Assembly (NCBI GenBank): GCA_001939145.1
Contig: LSRX01000813.1
Location: forward strand, 131,969-195,968
Length of the DNA: 64,000 bases
Reading direction: 5' to 3'
From: Symbiodinium microadriaticum
Taxonomy: Eukaryota > Sar > Dinophyceae > Suessiales > Symbiodiniaceae
Shown in pieces: positions 1 through 12,321 of the stretch. Every line of letters starts with the position of its first letter. Within the stretch, counting starts at the first letter, position 1. Below the pieces are notes generated by a model. That model saw only the letters and a program-made list of their open reading frames with translations, did no database searches and was not told the DNA's origin. A program made the position numbers and the translations under genes.

Positions 1-921
1 CTGGGGAGCCTTCCTTTCCTCACTGAGACCAGGAAGCTGGGCACGATCAAGAGTGTGATATCGGTCCTGCTCCTTCATTCAGCGTGGTGTGTAGCTGGGA
101 GCTATGTCATCTGCAAGCTAGCCGAGCTCAAAGGAAATCCGTTTCCTTCTGATTGTGTCGCCAAGCATCTGGCCTGGCGGTGCGAACAAGGTGAGTGGTG
201 TGGTCTGAAGGAGCTGAGAATTTGGAAACCTCGTCCATTTGAGGGAGGTCGTTTCGGAGAATGTCGCAGCTCCTACAGGCTGACGAGAAGCCGAATTAGA
301 GTAGCGCCTTCCTGCCGGGACATCTGCAGCCACTGGCCGAATGCTTGACCGTGGCAGCAGTTGTGATTCCCGTGGTAGCGTGCACGTTACATTGAGGGAA
401 GTGTTATCCAGCTAAGTCCTGGTTCTCCAGAGCCTCCGAGTGTTGTTCGTATCAGGCACGAAGCCATTCCTCGAGCACTGCAAAGCCCAGCCAGTTCTTG
501 CCTCGATGACACGCAACCATGTGGACATGTGTGGAGCGCACCGACGTCAATGTTCAGACAGCTTCCGGGCACCTGCAAGGGATTCTGGATAAGCATCCCT
601 GCCATTTGCGGTTCGCACCTTAGAAGCCTGCTGCAGATATCACGAAATATCCTTCAGAAGAGCAATCCATAACTTAGATATGGCGCCTGGTACCGAGACA
701 CATCCGGCTTCATCTGGAGGGAATGCACTTCCATGAGAGCTTGCCTGCTGCAGCGGTGTGAGAGGCTCAAGCGAAGACTTTGCCGTTGCCCGAAGCACGG
801 GCATGAATAACCGGCAAGCCGTCACAACGCTGGCCCTGCCTCTTCGCCTGAATCTGTAAGTTTTGTGGAAGGGGGACATGGCACAATCATGGCAGTCTGA
901 TGCAAGCATAGTCTTTCCGAG
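1..921. other. Sequence upstream of the Mei2-like exon, possible unidentified exon
   Basis: The plus frame starting at base 1 stays open to base 348, and a GTGAGT-like donor follows at about base 191, so bases 1-190 could be the 3' part of an exon. I recognise no domain in it. The 5' exons of the Mei2-like gene at 922 should lie in this stretch or further left, but none could be fixed by homology. Confidence 0.25.
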
Positions 922-1374
922 GAGGGGCATCTCCAAGAACTACACAGTCAGAATGGTACAGCACTTCTTGGACACAGCGTGTGGAGACTTCGAGTGGAAG
1001 CGTTACAACTTCCTTTATCTTCCACGGCGTGGACACTCCCATTCGGGCCTTGCAATCGTCAACTTCATCGACGCGCAAAGCTGTGCAACGTGCGAGTGTC
1101 GCCTTCGTCTGCTGCAAAGCGAGGGCGTCATGAGTGGCATCAAGTCTATCGGAGAATCCTATATCCAGGGATTTGCACAGCTCTGCCCTCAATATGTTAC
1201 ATTGCGTACGTGTTGATGCTGATGCTGGAAAGTGTCTGTGGAGCGAACATCAACAATTTTGAGTTTTGTTTGTGACTGCTGCTCAGGAACCTAGCGTATT
1301 ACGCGGCGATGGTGAGTGAAGATGCTCGGGATGCCAACCACGTGCTTGTGCTGGTCTCGGCCTCAATGACATAG
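922..1374 (+). CDS. Mei2-like RNA-binding protein, C-terminal RRM, 5' part not resolved
   Basis: Two exons are read, 922-1179 and 1287-1374. The first carries the C-terminal RRM typical of Mei2-like proteins: RGISKNYT near the start (RNP2-like position), YNFLYLP, then AIVNFID (RNP1 region), then ESYIQGFAQ. The 107-base intron uses a GC donor (ACA|GCTCTG) and a CTCAG acceptor. It splits the Gln codon of GFAQ, so the protein continues NLAYYAAMVSED and stops at 1372-1374, as this family does after its IQG motif. The exon start at 922 rests on a pyrimidine-rich TTTCCGAG|G acceptor. Mei2-like proteins bind RNA and are numerous in dinoflagellates; the target here is unknown. Upstream exons are missing from this call. 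Confidence 0.72.
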
Positions 1375-4300
1375 CCAACTGACAGTAAGAGCAACATGCT
1401 CTGGATTGGGCAAAAGCCAATGTATGGACACCGAATTTCCTGATTTTATTGATGTCGCTTTCCAGGCACTAGCTGCAAGCTAGGGTGCTCTAGGCAAATA
1501 GTCACCCGTAGCTCCTAGGAAGGGCCGTAGCTCACTTGCTCATAGGAAGAGCCCAGCTGTATCCAATCTGATGCTGCTGACAAGGACAATGGAAAGCCTG
1601 CAGACATTAACAGGATGATCCGACGATATGTGACCCCAACAATGATGCAATGGGCAGTTGAGCGGCTTGTTGGCACACATCGTGTTCGGATCCTGGTCAA
1701 CACTATCGGTATAAAGCCTAGTAAACTAGGTGTTTCCGACGGTTGTCCAAGCTTCCATGACTGGCCAAAAGTAAAGAGAGCCACCGAAGCTCCATACTTA
1801 ACGACCGAAGCCATAGGTGATGCAAGTTTTGCTGATGTCTGTCGTAGCGTCGCAGAGAAGATCGCGAGATCTTGCCTTGGTTGCTGCAACAGCATGGGAT
1901 CGATATAGCAAGCATTGTGCAGGTTGTCCAACCAGGCTCTCAGGAGGCCTTTTTTCACCTGAAAAGCATGTCGCCTGATACCCCGATGCGAGTTCTGCCG
2001 TGACCGCCCAACAGTATGGCTCGCAACCCCGTTTTCTGGCCCCCAATGCTGATTCGTAGCTGAAGTTATGTTTTCTTACTTTCCAAGCCCTGACTGTAGC
2101 CTGTCTTTGTCAGCCGAGTCTCCGTCATAGCACGAATAGCTTGTTGCTTCCGTCGCCCCGTTCCAGCCAACCAGTCCTGCCCCAACAGAACCATCACCAT
2201 GCCACCTTGGAGTGTTGCTGTGGACTTCGAGCAGGTTGAGCCCCAACTGCGGGCTGCCAGGTGCAGGAACAAGCAGCCTTGCTCTTGCTCCCGATTCCGA
2301 TGGTCCTGGGAAACTGCGCGCCCAAGAGCGTCTTTAACAAAAGCGCACTGTGAACCCCTCTTCGATCCTTCGCAGGTTACATGATGGCCGGACCCATGTG
2401 TCGGGTCGGTTCAGTCAGATTTCAGGGGTGTGGCAGTGTGCACGAAAATTTCCCTCGCCGGAAACCTTGACACCATCCGAGGCAAGCCGAGGTGGGCGGG
2501 CCTCGGGTCTGCTGGGTTTTGGATATGACAGGGAGCATCTGTCCAACAGGTAGGGCTGGAGCATCCCGAAGCCTTGGATGCTTGTGTACGAGACCTCGGT
2601 ACAACGATGGGAGACAACAATGATATTGCTGCACTTTTTTTTCCAGGGATCTGGCTTGGCTTGTCCGGTTTCAATGTGTACAAGTAGCTGCCAGTGCGCC
2701 CGCGGATGCGGAGTTGTAAAGCTTTGCAGTAGGCACCGAACGCGATTTTGACGATGGCAAGTGTAGATTGCCGGAGCATGCTCAATACTGAATTTCCGTC
2801 AGCAATCATCTTTGCGCAGTGGTTTAGTTGTGGTGCGTATCCAATAAAACCAGACTTCATCTCCGTGTTCATGGTGCCACCATGCAGCCTTTACGTGGCT
2901 TGAGTTTACCATCGGCTACTGCAGGACGTGTGTCCAGGCAGGTGTCATGCTCGAGGATTCCGCCTCCGTCATGGGCTGTTGTGTAGGTGTTGCAGAGGCG
3001 CCTCACGATGCTTAATGCTGTTGATGTGGCACGGAGGCGCTCTACAGAAGCTCGGAGAAAGGTAAGGAGCAGGCTGGAAAGTTGTTCTGGATGTGAGCGG
3101 GAGGTGCATGAGGCACATAAGGCTGTCAGGATTGGCCATGTTTTTGACTCAAGGGGTGATGCTGTAGCTTCTAGTGCTACCAATGCTTCGGATCCAGTGA
3201 CTTGATGTATGCTACGGGTAGTGTGTGATATGCTCCTGTAGTGCGCATCGCCGTCGAGCTTTCTTCGTGTGCGGTGACACCCTTTGGGCTCCAGGGGGCC
3301 TTCTTGAGCTTTCGGCCAACTTCCAGCTACTGTTTGCAGTGTGTAGAGAAAAGTCCTTTGCAAATTTCCGTGCTGAACCCCCCGGAGGTATGGCAGGTGC
3401 AAGTCCCGCTCTTGTCGATTTTCAAATCTGCTTGAAACCTCGGCACATACGCCAAGTATGTGTATTGCATAGCACAGAGTTCCGGCTCTTTGCCAGGGCC
3501 TGAAGTGCGAGAGTTCCGAGGCTGGCATCGGTGTGGGAAGCGGGGATCATGTGCTGAACGCCGACAGTTTGGGGCATTTTCAAGCGGCTTCGGGTGAAAC
3601 AGAGAACACTGTCAGGCCCTGTTCTAGGGTCAGCTGCTAGTTGGTCAGTTCGCATACGGGCAGAGGGTGTCCTAGAATCTCGTTCACGAGTCGCCGAGAG
3701 CTCAGGAGTGTTCGGATCGTGATGATCGAAGATCTCACGGCTCCCAAGTCGGGATGGATCTTCGGCAGCAAGAACCAATCGACATGCCATCACTCCACCA
3801 CCCCTTGCGGTTAATGCCGCAGGCAACCGACAAAGAAAAGATGATCCTTGTCGTTGTGGTTCTTGTCTTGGTGGTTGTGTTTTTCTTCAAGATGCGCACT
3901 TCTTATGGGTATTTGTTGTGCCCATGCCAATTCGATTGGCTCAAGATTTGCTGCTTTGGCTGTGCTACAGACTTCCAGCTCGAGTTCGGATCACTTGTTT
4001 TCACAGCGGAGTTGAGAGCTCCAGATTGATGTTGGTGAGTATGATGGCGAAGTGCTCCAGGCGAGCGGAAGGATGGTCTTGTTCCATGCACAGGCTGCAC
4101 GCGATGGGTTTCACCCACTTGACGAGCCAGGAGGAAACCCAGCGTGGTGGTCCGTCTGCACCTTGGTGGGGTTGGCGCCCGTAAGGCCCGAAAGGCGCAA
4201 CCAAGACCTTGCTAAGCCGCCCAGACGGAAGGCGATGCCGAAGTCGAAACACCAGCAGACGTTCCAAGGAAGTGTTGGTTAGACTCCGTGTCTGAAGTCT

Positions 4301-4713
4301 TTTTTTTTTTTCGCAACCTTTCGAAAGTGGACAACCTCCGGCCCCAGCATTTTCAAAAGTCATCAATCTGTCACTCTTCTGAGCAAAGAGCTTGCTTCTC
4401 TCGCGTGGGCTGCCTCACAGAAAGTCCTCCGACCACTAAGGCACTTTAAAGTGACATGAATCTACAATCTACTGGATGGCAAAAAATCGGTGTGTCTCAA
4501 GCCCAAAGCAACGATGTTCCGTTTGAGCATAGACAGAGCGACAACAAAAAAGTCTCACGCCGGACAAGAGATGACTCGGAAGGCAAATTCCCGAGTATGG
4601 GGATGTGCACAGTCTTGGCTGTTCAGACGCAACATCTTCTGTGTGAAGCGGCCAGAAACAGCCTGCGCTTGACAAAGCCGTTCTTCTTGTTCCTGTTCTT
4701 GGAGGCAGCGCCT

Positions 4714-5609
4714 GTACGGGGCCGTGCAGTGGAGCACAATTTCTACTGGGGGGGTGGGGTGGGGGGGGGNNNNNNNNNNNNNNNNNNNNNNNNNNNNNNN
4801 NNNNNNNNNNNNNNNNNNNNNNNNNNNNNNNNNNNNNNNNNNNNNNNNNNNNNNNNNNNNNNNNNNNNNNNNNNNNNNNNNNNNNNNNNNNNNNNNNNNN
4901 NNNNNNNNNNNNNNNNNNNNNNNNNNNNNNNNNNNNNNNNNNNNNNNNNNNNNNNNNNNNNNNNNNNNNNNNNNNNNNNNNNNNNNNNNNNNNNNNNNNN
5001 NNNNNNNNNNNNNNNNNNNNNNNNNNNNNNNNNNNNNNNNNNNNNNNNNNNNNNNNNNNNNNNNNNNNNNNNNNNNNNNNNNNNNNNNNNNNNNNNNNNN
5101 NNNNNNNNNNNNNNNNNNNNNNNNNNNNNNNNNNNNNNNNNNNNNNNNNNNNNNNNNNNNNNNNNNNNNNNNNNNNNNNNNNNNNNNNNNNNNNNNNNNN
5201 NNNNNNNNNNNNNNNNNNNNNNNNNNNNNNNNNNNNNNNNNNNNNNNNNNNNNNNNNNNNNNNNNNNNNNNNNNNNNNNNNNNNNNNNNNNNNNNNNNNN
5301 NNNNNNNNNNNNNNNNNNNNNNNNNNNNNNNNNNNNNNNNNNNNNNNNNNNNNNNNNNNNNNNNNNNNNNNNNNNNNNNNNNNAGATGCCGAAACTTTGA
5401 ATTTTGAAGACCCTGCGAAGAAAAAACCTTCAAAATGCAAAGAAACGCATGGGAAAATTGCATTTTCGCACAAAGTTCCTATGAGCTTCTAGTGTTTTCG
5501 GCACCTGCGAAAGCTCTTGATCTGGTCAAAACGCGCCTTTGGCTCGAGTTTTGGCCTCGACGCCGTCTGGCGCCAACATGAAAATGTCTCCCAGCGCACG
5601 GCCCCGTAC
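4714..5609. repeat. Inverted repeat arms flanking the first N gap
   Basis: Bases 4714-4727 and 5596-5609 are a perfect 14-base inverted pair (GTACGGGGCCGTGC and its complement). The pairing extends to about 22 bases with two mismatches. The TTCTTGTTCCTGTTCTT tract is present on the same strand on both sides (about 4684-4700 and 5626-5642), so the flanks hold both inverted and direct similarity. The arms bracket the unsequenced bases. Confidence 0.6.
4770..5383. other. Assembly gap (run of N)
   Basis: There are 614 undetermined bases, entered directly from a G-rich run (GGGGTGGGGTGGGGGGGGG). The run is the probable reason the sequence or assembly stopped. Confidence 0.98.
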
Positions 5610-7387
5610 CGGCGCCGGAACCCTGTTCTTGTTCCTGTTCTTGTGCTTCTTCTTCTTGTGGGGGAGTTGTTGTTCCGACGAGACGGACGACACAAAAGAC
5701 GGTGATCGTCGCTTTGACTTGTTCTCGGGCGACTTCAGGTTCGACGACGTGGCATCACGAGTGATGCTGTTGTTCTTCCCGGCCCAGGTGCTCGCTTTGA
5801 CGGTCAGAAGAGCTAGTCGGGGTTTGAGAAGTGATGCGAAGTGCAGAGATGCAATGCTTTGCATTCAGCACGTGTTTGCTGATGGCCTTCATTGCCTCGG
5901 AATTCACGAACTTTCAAAGCCAAAGCGAGCATTCGTGTGGTGAGAGAGTTGGCAAGTGGCCGTACTGTCTTGCTCATAGGGTCAAGCAGTGCACCTGACC
6001 CTAACTTCTCGTAGTTAACTTTGAGATCAGTAGCTCCGCCGCGACAGGGTCGCCACGTGCCCGAGTTCCAACGGCTGAGGAAGCTGAGCAGATTCGACGC
6101 TATTTCCGGCTGCAAACGAGCTCGGATGACGATTTCGTAATCTTTTCCTTGTGAGTTCTGTCGAGCGGCCTCGCACTTCACAGACAGTGCACCTTTTTGC
6201 ACCAGCAAGGCACAAGGATTCTCAAACTGTTAGCCACGCGAGAATAGCAGACGAAGCAAATAAGCGATTTTTCGCGCCTGTCCGTGTTTGGAGCGATGGA
6301 GGTTTTTGCTCCCATTTCGACTTTGATGGACACTGGCCGCGAGCCAGCTGTTTTTCTCAATTACATGCAAACCCAAGCACATGGGCATATGGGATGCCCT
6401 GCAGCTAAAACTGGGATCTCCGTCGACACAGATATACACAGAAATGATGCATTGAAGACACGCTTTTTTTCTCCTTTTCGCCCTTGCAGAGCTGATGAGA
6501 GTTGGAACCTGTGGAGGGCCGAGATCCAGTGCACCGAATGATTCTACGGAGGTTTTGATTTAAGCCATTTTCGAGCTTGCGCGTCTGCTCAACTGCAACG
6601 CATTGCTCTCAAGATTAGTTGCTGGCTTCCCCCCCTCTCGATAAGGAACGAGCGCACGAGGTCGATGCCGACTTGATTCCAAGTACTGTGTATCATGTGG
6701 CACTTAGCCTCTTGCCGAGTCCAGGCTTGCTGATTTTTGAGAGGGTGCCGGATTTGGCTGGTAGACTGCGGTCGAATCCCGTTTGCCTCCCTTAGTCTTA
6801 GTTATTCTTCCCAATATTTTGACAATCTTCCCACCAGAGAGAAGCGCAGGCAGAGACTGCCTTGTGCAAGATTCTCGACGCTGGATCAAAGTCAGCACAG
6901 GAACCGGATCGACAGAAAGCTCGTCCGAGGCTTCAGCTGTGCACCTAGACTGTGCCAGCTTGGGTGCATCCCAGTGCCATTTTTGTCTCAGCCAGGGAAC
7001 CAGGCCTGAGACCCAATTCGGATACTTCTTCGTTGACAGCGGTTGCGCGCGGCAGTTGCAGTATGGAGCAGTAGAAAGGATCCACCATGCCCCGTCGGTG
7101 TTTGTCTCGTGTGCGTGGGCGATATTGCGACGATGCTGGGTAAGATGCTTGAGTGACGGCTTTACCGACGTTGCCCATCATTGGAGATGCGGGCAGTTGC
7201 TAGCAAAGCAGTCCACAAGTCTTCATGATCACCAACTCATTGCATCTGATCGAAAGAGGCTTCTTTTCGGCTGGTAGTCAGCTGACATCAGGCGACATCC
7301 GGCTAGGGTCCAGTTGCACCTGCACTGACAAGCACATACCTTTGACTGTGGGAGGACCGAGAGGGCATAGGGTTTTATATCTGGATA

Positions 7388-7530
7388 TCATATCATATTC
7401 TATTCTATCCTATTCTATCCTATTCTATCCTATTCTATCCTATTCTATCCTATTCTATCCTATCCTATCCTATCCTATGCTATGCTATGCTATTCTATTC
7501 TATTCTATTCTATTCTATTCTATTCCATTA
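7388..7530 (+). repeat. TATTCTATCC / TATCC / TATTC microsatellite
   Basis: About 140 bases of 5-base units, TATTC and TATCC. The array begins as an alternating 10-base unit and drifts through TATGC into pure TATTC. The Ser-Ile-Leu-Tyr-rich open frame across it is a by-product of the repeat. Confidence 0.95.
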
Positions 7531-8511
7531 TATTATATTATATCGACGCAGCGGCCAACGGCCCGACGGCCTGGTCATGCGCCTCGGCTCGGAGGGGTCC
7601 TGGCTGTGCTTGAGGGAAAACGAGGTTCTGTCACGACATCGGTCAATTTCAGGCGCTGTAGAATCTGCCATGGAATGCCATAGTGGCCTAGTGCCGCTTG
7701 AAGACCATTGCAAGCACATGCTTGGTCACAGCTAAGAGTACTTGATGAAGCAACTCCAACAGCTTCTGCAACGGCCTTATGTGACCTTCTTTGCAAAACC
7801 ATCTATGGGGAGTCCGTGCCAAGGTTTCGCCGCTGCGGATTTCGCAGGGCACGAGCCTCAGGGCACAGGTTTTCAGAATGGGCACTGAAATGCAGCACTT
7901 CCTGTGGAATGCAGGAACATTCCCCCTTTGGTTTGCCATGAGCCCTTTGCCCATGGGTGGCAGACACGGCGGCTCAACCTAAATCTCCATGCAGTCTCCA
8001 CACCCCCTCAGCCCTGCCTTCTCTATGTCTATGTGGCTCGAGTCATACCAGACGAAGTTGCGACAGGCACAAAGGCGGAGGAAGCAGAATGCTCGAAGTG
8101 GTCGTTTCTCATTCGGACCAGCCCTCATGTCAGGTAAGCTGGCAAAGACATGGTCTGGCATTCGGATGTGTGGCAGTGTTATCCTCGGAGCTGTGAGGTG
8201 AGGTTGTGATTCAAGCACCAGCTCGTTTTTGAAGCTTACCTCTGACGGGGCATAAGACGCGTTCTACGCTGTTCAGAAGAGTTGGAATGGCAGAGCGTGT
8301 GCGTTTCAATGTTGACGATCACTGGCTTTACCCAGCAGAGGTTGCTACTGGTCCTTACTGTACTCTGTGAGCATGCAAAAGCAGAAAGGAGCCATAGCCG
8401 GACCTATGTTTGCGTCAGAGTCTGCGTGCATGGAGACGTGCGTGAACGTGCTGCAAGCGACCCCATCCGACAGAACGACTAATAACTAGCCTGAAGCACT
8501 AAACGCTTGCC

Positions 8512-8678
8512 ATGTCTGCCAAGGCGGGTGCACTGCGCCACAATGTGGTGAGTCCGGAGGAGAAGCTTGGTCTCCGCTTCTTCAAGTCAAAGGTTGGGCT
8601 CTAGCAGGCTCTGTCCATGCCCCGCAGACAGATTTGGCTCAATCGTACATGATGGTGTTCAAGCAAGCCAGTAAGTAA
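8512..8678 (+). CDS. Very short two-exon gene, hypothetical
   Basis: The ATG at 8512 opens 27 codons (MSAKAGALRHNV..., ending RFFKSK at 8592). A 35-base interval, AAG|GTTGGG to CCCGCAG|ACA, is then removed, and the frame continues TDLAQSYMMVFKQASK to a TAA at 8676-8678. Both halves read as soluble, basic and helical, and the intron falls exactly between codons. The product would be 43 residues. Alternatively the second exon ends at CCA|GTAAGT near 8669 and the gene continues beyond this call. No family is recognised. Confidence 0.45.
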
Positions 8679-10752
8679 TCTGTAAACTCGTTGAAGCTGA
8701 ACTTGAAGGTATTTACGGCTTCCGCTCCAAGAACCACCGGGGGCTAGTAAATGAGCTGAGCAAATACATCACAGAGGAAGTATCCCAACATAAGCAATAG
8801 CTCCGCAGCCTGATTCGCAGCCGGATTCTTGGAGAGCTTGCGATGTCCGAGAAACCTTGCGCGTACTGCTGTAGCGTAGTTGATTGGGCGCGTGGTTGTC
8901 GCAGTTCAGTGTTGGTGGCTTTGCTTGAGCTAGACCTTGCTTGCCATGCCTCGAGCCACAAGGCTGGATCCCAGGATGATTCCGAATCCGCAATGCCGCG
9001 GTGTCGGTGGCCTGGGTGGCCCAGGCTTTGGCATCCACAACACCATCCGTGGAAATGCAGAGGCGAACCCTGAGCCATGGAGCATGGAAAGAGTGTCTCT
9101 GAGAGTCCTTGAGTATCGAAGCCGGGCAACGAACGAACGCGATTGTTGCAAGCTGGAAGCCGCAGTATGAGTTTTCCTTCGGTACGTTCTATCGCGCTCA
9201 ATGCACCTGTGTGCAGAGAAGTCCAAATATGTTGATTTGGGGGCAAGAGGGTTTGGACTTGCGGCTCGCCCGGATTTTCGTTGGAGTTTAGAGCATGGCC
9301 GTTGCATCCAAGGAGTATGTCCCATCTTCTGCACAGACGGATGAACAAGGCCAGAAAAGTGGGACCATGTCAAGTTTTGCCGTCTCGGATAGAGCAACTC
9401 CAAATGTTGCCCCTTCAAGCAGTACGGTCTCGACGCTCCCTTTACCATTGTGACATCACTGGACATCCGTGAAGAGTAAAATAAACCACGAACTTCAAAG
9501 CCAACAGCCCCCTGCAGGGAATGTGACTTTGAGTGCCTGGGCCAGCTTTCTGCCAGCAGAAATGCCGCTTGAGCATCGATCCAACAGCCTTTGCCGCGGG
9601 GTATTCTTGCTCGTACGCCATGTCTCCACAAAAGTTCCGCGATGGTATTTTCGCGCAGGGCATGGACAAGGTTTTATGGCAGGTTCTCTGAATTCGCCAG
9701 TAGGGAACCTGGGGAACCAACTTCTCCAACTCTAATTGATGGCGGCTTTGGCTCTTTCGATGATTGTGGGGCCGGGGCTTCTAACGAGGAGCACTGAACC
9801 CAAGATAGCCAAATTCAGACGGTAGACAGGAGCGCCTGTGACATGTGCATGTACTGCCCCTAGAGACATGAGTCAGCGATTCGGTAGTGGCCGAGTCGGA
9901 TTTCTTGGAAAGGAACGATGCCAGTACAATCTATCTTACCTCAAGCCTCTGCAGCCAGATTTCACATCTTGAACTTTACACTCCGTCAGGTCCGGCAAAT
10001 TTGGCCAAGCCTCAGTCTGGCCGACGGAGGTTTTACTACCAAGAAATGGCATCTCGATCGGAGTTCAGAACTGACTTGGCATCTCTTGGTGGTATGCTAG
10101 CAAGCGTCGACGCAGGTCAGATTCAGATCTTGGAGGCTTGGTGCCGTGGACGCAAGAAACACGCATTGCAGAATGCAGGCGCCTGTCTTGGCGCCTAATG
10201 GGTATAGGCGAGGTACCGCTCAAGAAGTCGACAGCTAGAGACAATGTTCGCCCGCGTCTTTGCTTTAAGTGGACAGTAACCTTTCCCAATTTGTGGTAGT
10301 GCAAACGAGTCCAAGCAAGTATGCCACATGCACCGTTGAAAATTAGGAAGAGTTCATGTCAGGTTAGGCATCGAAATCGTAGCTGCGAAGGAACGGTTGG
10401 CTCAGGTATGGCCATCCGTCCGACCCCAGTCGGCGCATCGACGTCTCCGCACGCGTGTCTGAGTTTCTGCGTGGTCCTGGGCAAATCGGTGCCGGGACGC
10501 TTGAAAGCACAGCAAAGGGAAACTGGACTTGCAAACGCTTTAATGATCCGCCAGAGCTGCGAGGTTGGCGAACTTGGTGCGCGAAGGCTGCTACAGCTTC
10601 CTAGCTGATTTGCACGGATCTCGCGACTGGCAAGACATTGTTTGTTCTGATTTCACCGCAAGCCCATGGCTTGTCCAGCTGAGGGGGCGAGCAAGTCAGG
10701 CTGGAAGCCACCTCCAGCTTTTGGGGCCAGGTTCAACAAGCAGCACCGAAAT
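8679..10752. other. No supportable gene
   Basis: Open frames up to 233 codons occur, the longest on the minus strand at 8930-9631, overlapping other open frames on both strands. None shows a domain, repeat or splice logic that I can defend. Confidence 0.4.
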
Positions 10753-10854
10753 GGGGGTTTCCGAAAACTAGGGGTACCTTATTTTGGGGTCCTTATAATA
10801 AGGATCCTACTATTTAAGGTACTATATTAGGGTCCCCTACTTTCGGAAACCCCC
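10753..10854. mobile_element. MITE-like fold-back element
   Basis: A 102-base element begins GGGGGTTTCCGAAA and ends TTTCGGAAACCCCC. The terminal inverted repeats run about 24 bases with few mismatches (left continues ACTAGGGGTACC, right arm GGTCCCCTAC). The interior is AT-rich and partly palindromic, with TTATAA, GGATCC and TTTAAGGTAC. It has no coding capacity. The shape fits a non-autonomous DNA transposon or a stable RNA hairpin. Confidence 0.75.
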
Positions 10855-11247
10855 AAATGTTCAGGGTAGGGTATTCGGGTTTTGATGTCTGCAGAGCACT
10901 GCTTCGACCGGCGAGACTGATCGTGAAACCAGGACCCAGCACCCTTTGTCTGGAAGAAGCTGATGGTTCGGTACCGGCCATCTTCACATTGATCCAGACA
11001 GTGTTGCCAGCCGGATCCTATCCACAAGCAGAAGCAGAAGCACGACGCATGCTCTCCTTGCTCCCCGAGTTCTTCGGCAGTGACTCTGGCTCGCTCCGAA
11101 ACTCCGGTCAAAGGGCTACTGCAGCAGTCAGAGTCACGCGCTCCGAGCGGCAATAATGTTCTTGACTGATGCTACATTCGCTCGCTGCCAACATGTGCGA
11201 ACAAGATCAGCCCTGCGGTCCGGCAAGCCCTTCTCGATTGCAAAACA

Positions 11248-12052
11248 GTGATAAGTCCGTCCCAAGCTTCTTTGGGAGGAGACACCGACCTACGTGACAG
11301 CCTCAAAAGAGCACCTGACCTGTCCTTTTCAAAGCACTCGGAGCGCATCAAAGCACTGAGGTGCCGCCTCCTCGCTGGCGGGGGACCTTTGCAACCTTGC
11401 CCTCCCGACCTCCTGAGAGCGAGGCACAGTTTTTTTTTCTGTTCTTCGAAGTTCTCCCAAAAGGGGTTCACTGCATCGCAGGCTGGGCAGCTTGCATGGG
11501 CCGTGAAGCACCTGAAGGCCGGGCATTGCCAGGGGCAAGGGCAGCTCTGGCTCTCGCCTAGGCTCGCCTAAGCCTCCCGACAGGTCGACAAGGTGCGCAG
11601 CATCTTGGAAAGATGGCCACATGGTGCAGCCGTGGCCTCAGCCGGCTGTGCAATCGGCCATCCTCTCATACGAGTGGCTTGACAGTGAGCGGGAGGCGTT
11701 GATCGATGACGAAAGCCAGCACCTCAAGATTCTAGCCATGCTGCGGAATGTGAAGCAGCGCAAAGGACGAGCAGTTGCAGGCTTGTTCTGGTCAGGGATT
11801 TGAAAGCCCTGTGCCCTCGGCCCTGCAGCCTCGACGGGTCTCCCATGCCCAGTACACGCCATGGGTCGATGTTTTGTGACGCTCAGCGAAGCCTAGACAA
11901 TACCCTGTTCCACCTCGCCGCGGCGAATCCGGGCCGTGCTGCAGAACAGCCTGAAGGTGCTGGCGAGGCTTTCCTGCTTCGATGTTGAGGCTTCACATGC
12001 GTTGAGGGTCTACGGAAGGCTTCTTGAAGAGCTTGCGGATTTGCTACCGTAG
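11248..12052 (+). CDS. Unrecognised multi-exon gene, 3' end defined
   Basis: The clearest part is the last exon, from about 11945 (CTGCAG|AACAGC) to the TAG at 12050-12052. It reads NSLKVLARLSCFDVEASHAL and then a Leu/Glu-rich end, ELADLLP. An upstream segment at about 11640-11770 (SAILSYEWLDSEREALIDDE, then KILAMLRNVKQRK) is in the same frame class and has the same helical, charged character. A possible earlier exon lies around 11260-11370. The junctions between them were not fixed. No family is recognised. Confidence 0.5.
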
Positions 12053-12136
12053 TGTTGAATCTGGGTGTGCACGGATGGTGGGCAGGACTCGGTTTCAGGG
12101 TGCTTCAACAACACAGGAGGCTGGATGTTGAAGGAG

Positions 12137-12290
12137 ATGATGATGATGATGATGATGATGAGGAGGAGGAGGAGGATGATGTTGGTGATCATGATGATGA
12201 TGATGATGATGCTGATGATGATGATGATGATGATGATGAGGAGGAGGAGGAGGATGATGTTGGTGATCATGATGATGATGATGATGATGC

Positions 12291-12321
<31 letters not shown>
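12137..12321 (+). repeat. GAT/GAG repeat with a 79-base higher-order unit
   Basis: (GAT)n and (GAG)n tracts are arranged in two near-identical 79-base units, each containing GTTGGTGATCATG (12181 and 12260). On the plus strand it reads as Asp and Glu runs, on the minus strand as His or Ile runs. A coding role cannot be excluded, since the 12052-12333 frame is open, but microsatellite expansion explains it. Confidence 0.9.

Larger units (their letters stand above)
1375..8511. other. About 7.1 kb with no supportable gene
   Basis: It contains an N gap (4770-5383), a pentamer repeat array (7388-7530) and many overlapping open frames on both strands that look accidental. The longest is a 219-codon minus frame (2869-3528) without a recognisable motif. 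A plus segment at about 2991-3060 ends in a good AAAG|GTAAGG donor and may be an isolated exon, but no partner was found. A hydrophobic run of Val/Leu codons at about 3841-3890 could be a membrane segment; this is not supported further. Confidence 0.5.

Noticed and set aside
2869-3528. 219-codon minus-strand open frame
   Set aside because: No motif or splice logic, and plus frames are open over the same bases; this length can arise by chance here.
3936-3945. TTGGCTCAAG, matching the 3' end of the dinoflagellate spliced leader
   Set aside because: Only ten bases match, the upstream leader bases do not, and no gene follows; a chance match in a window of this size.
4456-5473. Open frames of 227-334 codons across 4456-5473
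   Set aside because: They consist mainly of unknown residues from the N gap.
6740-6790. tRNA-like TGCGGTCGAATCCC resembling a T-arm
   Set aside because: No matching acceptor stem, D-arm or anticodon stem could be folded around it.
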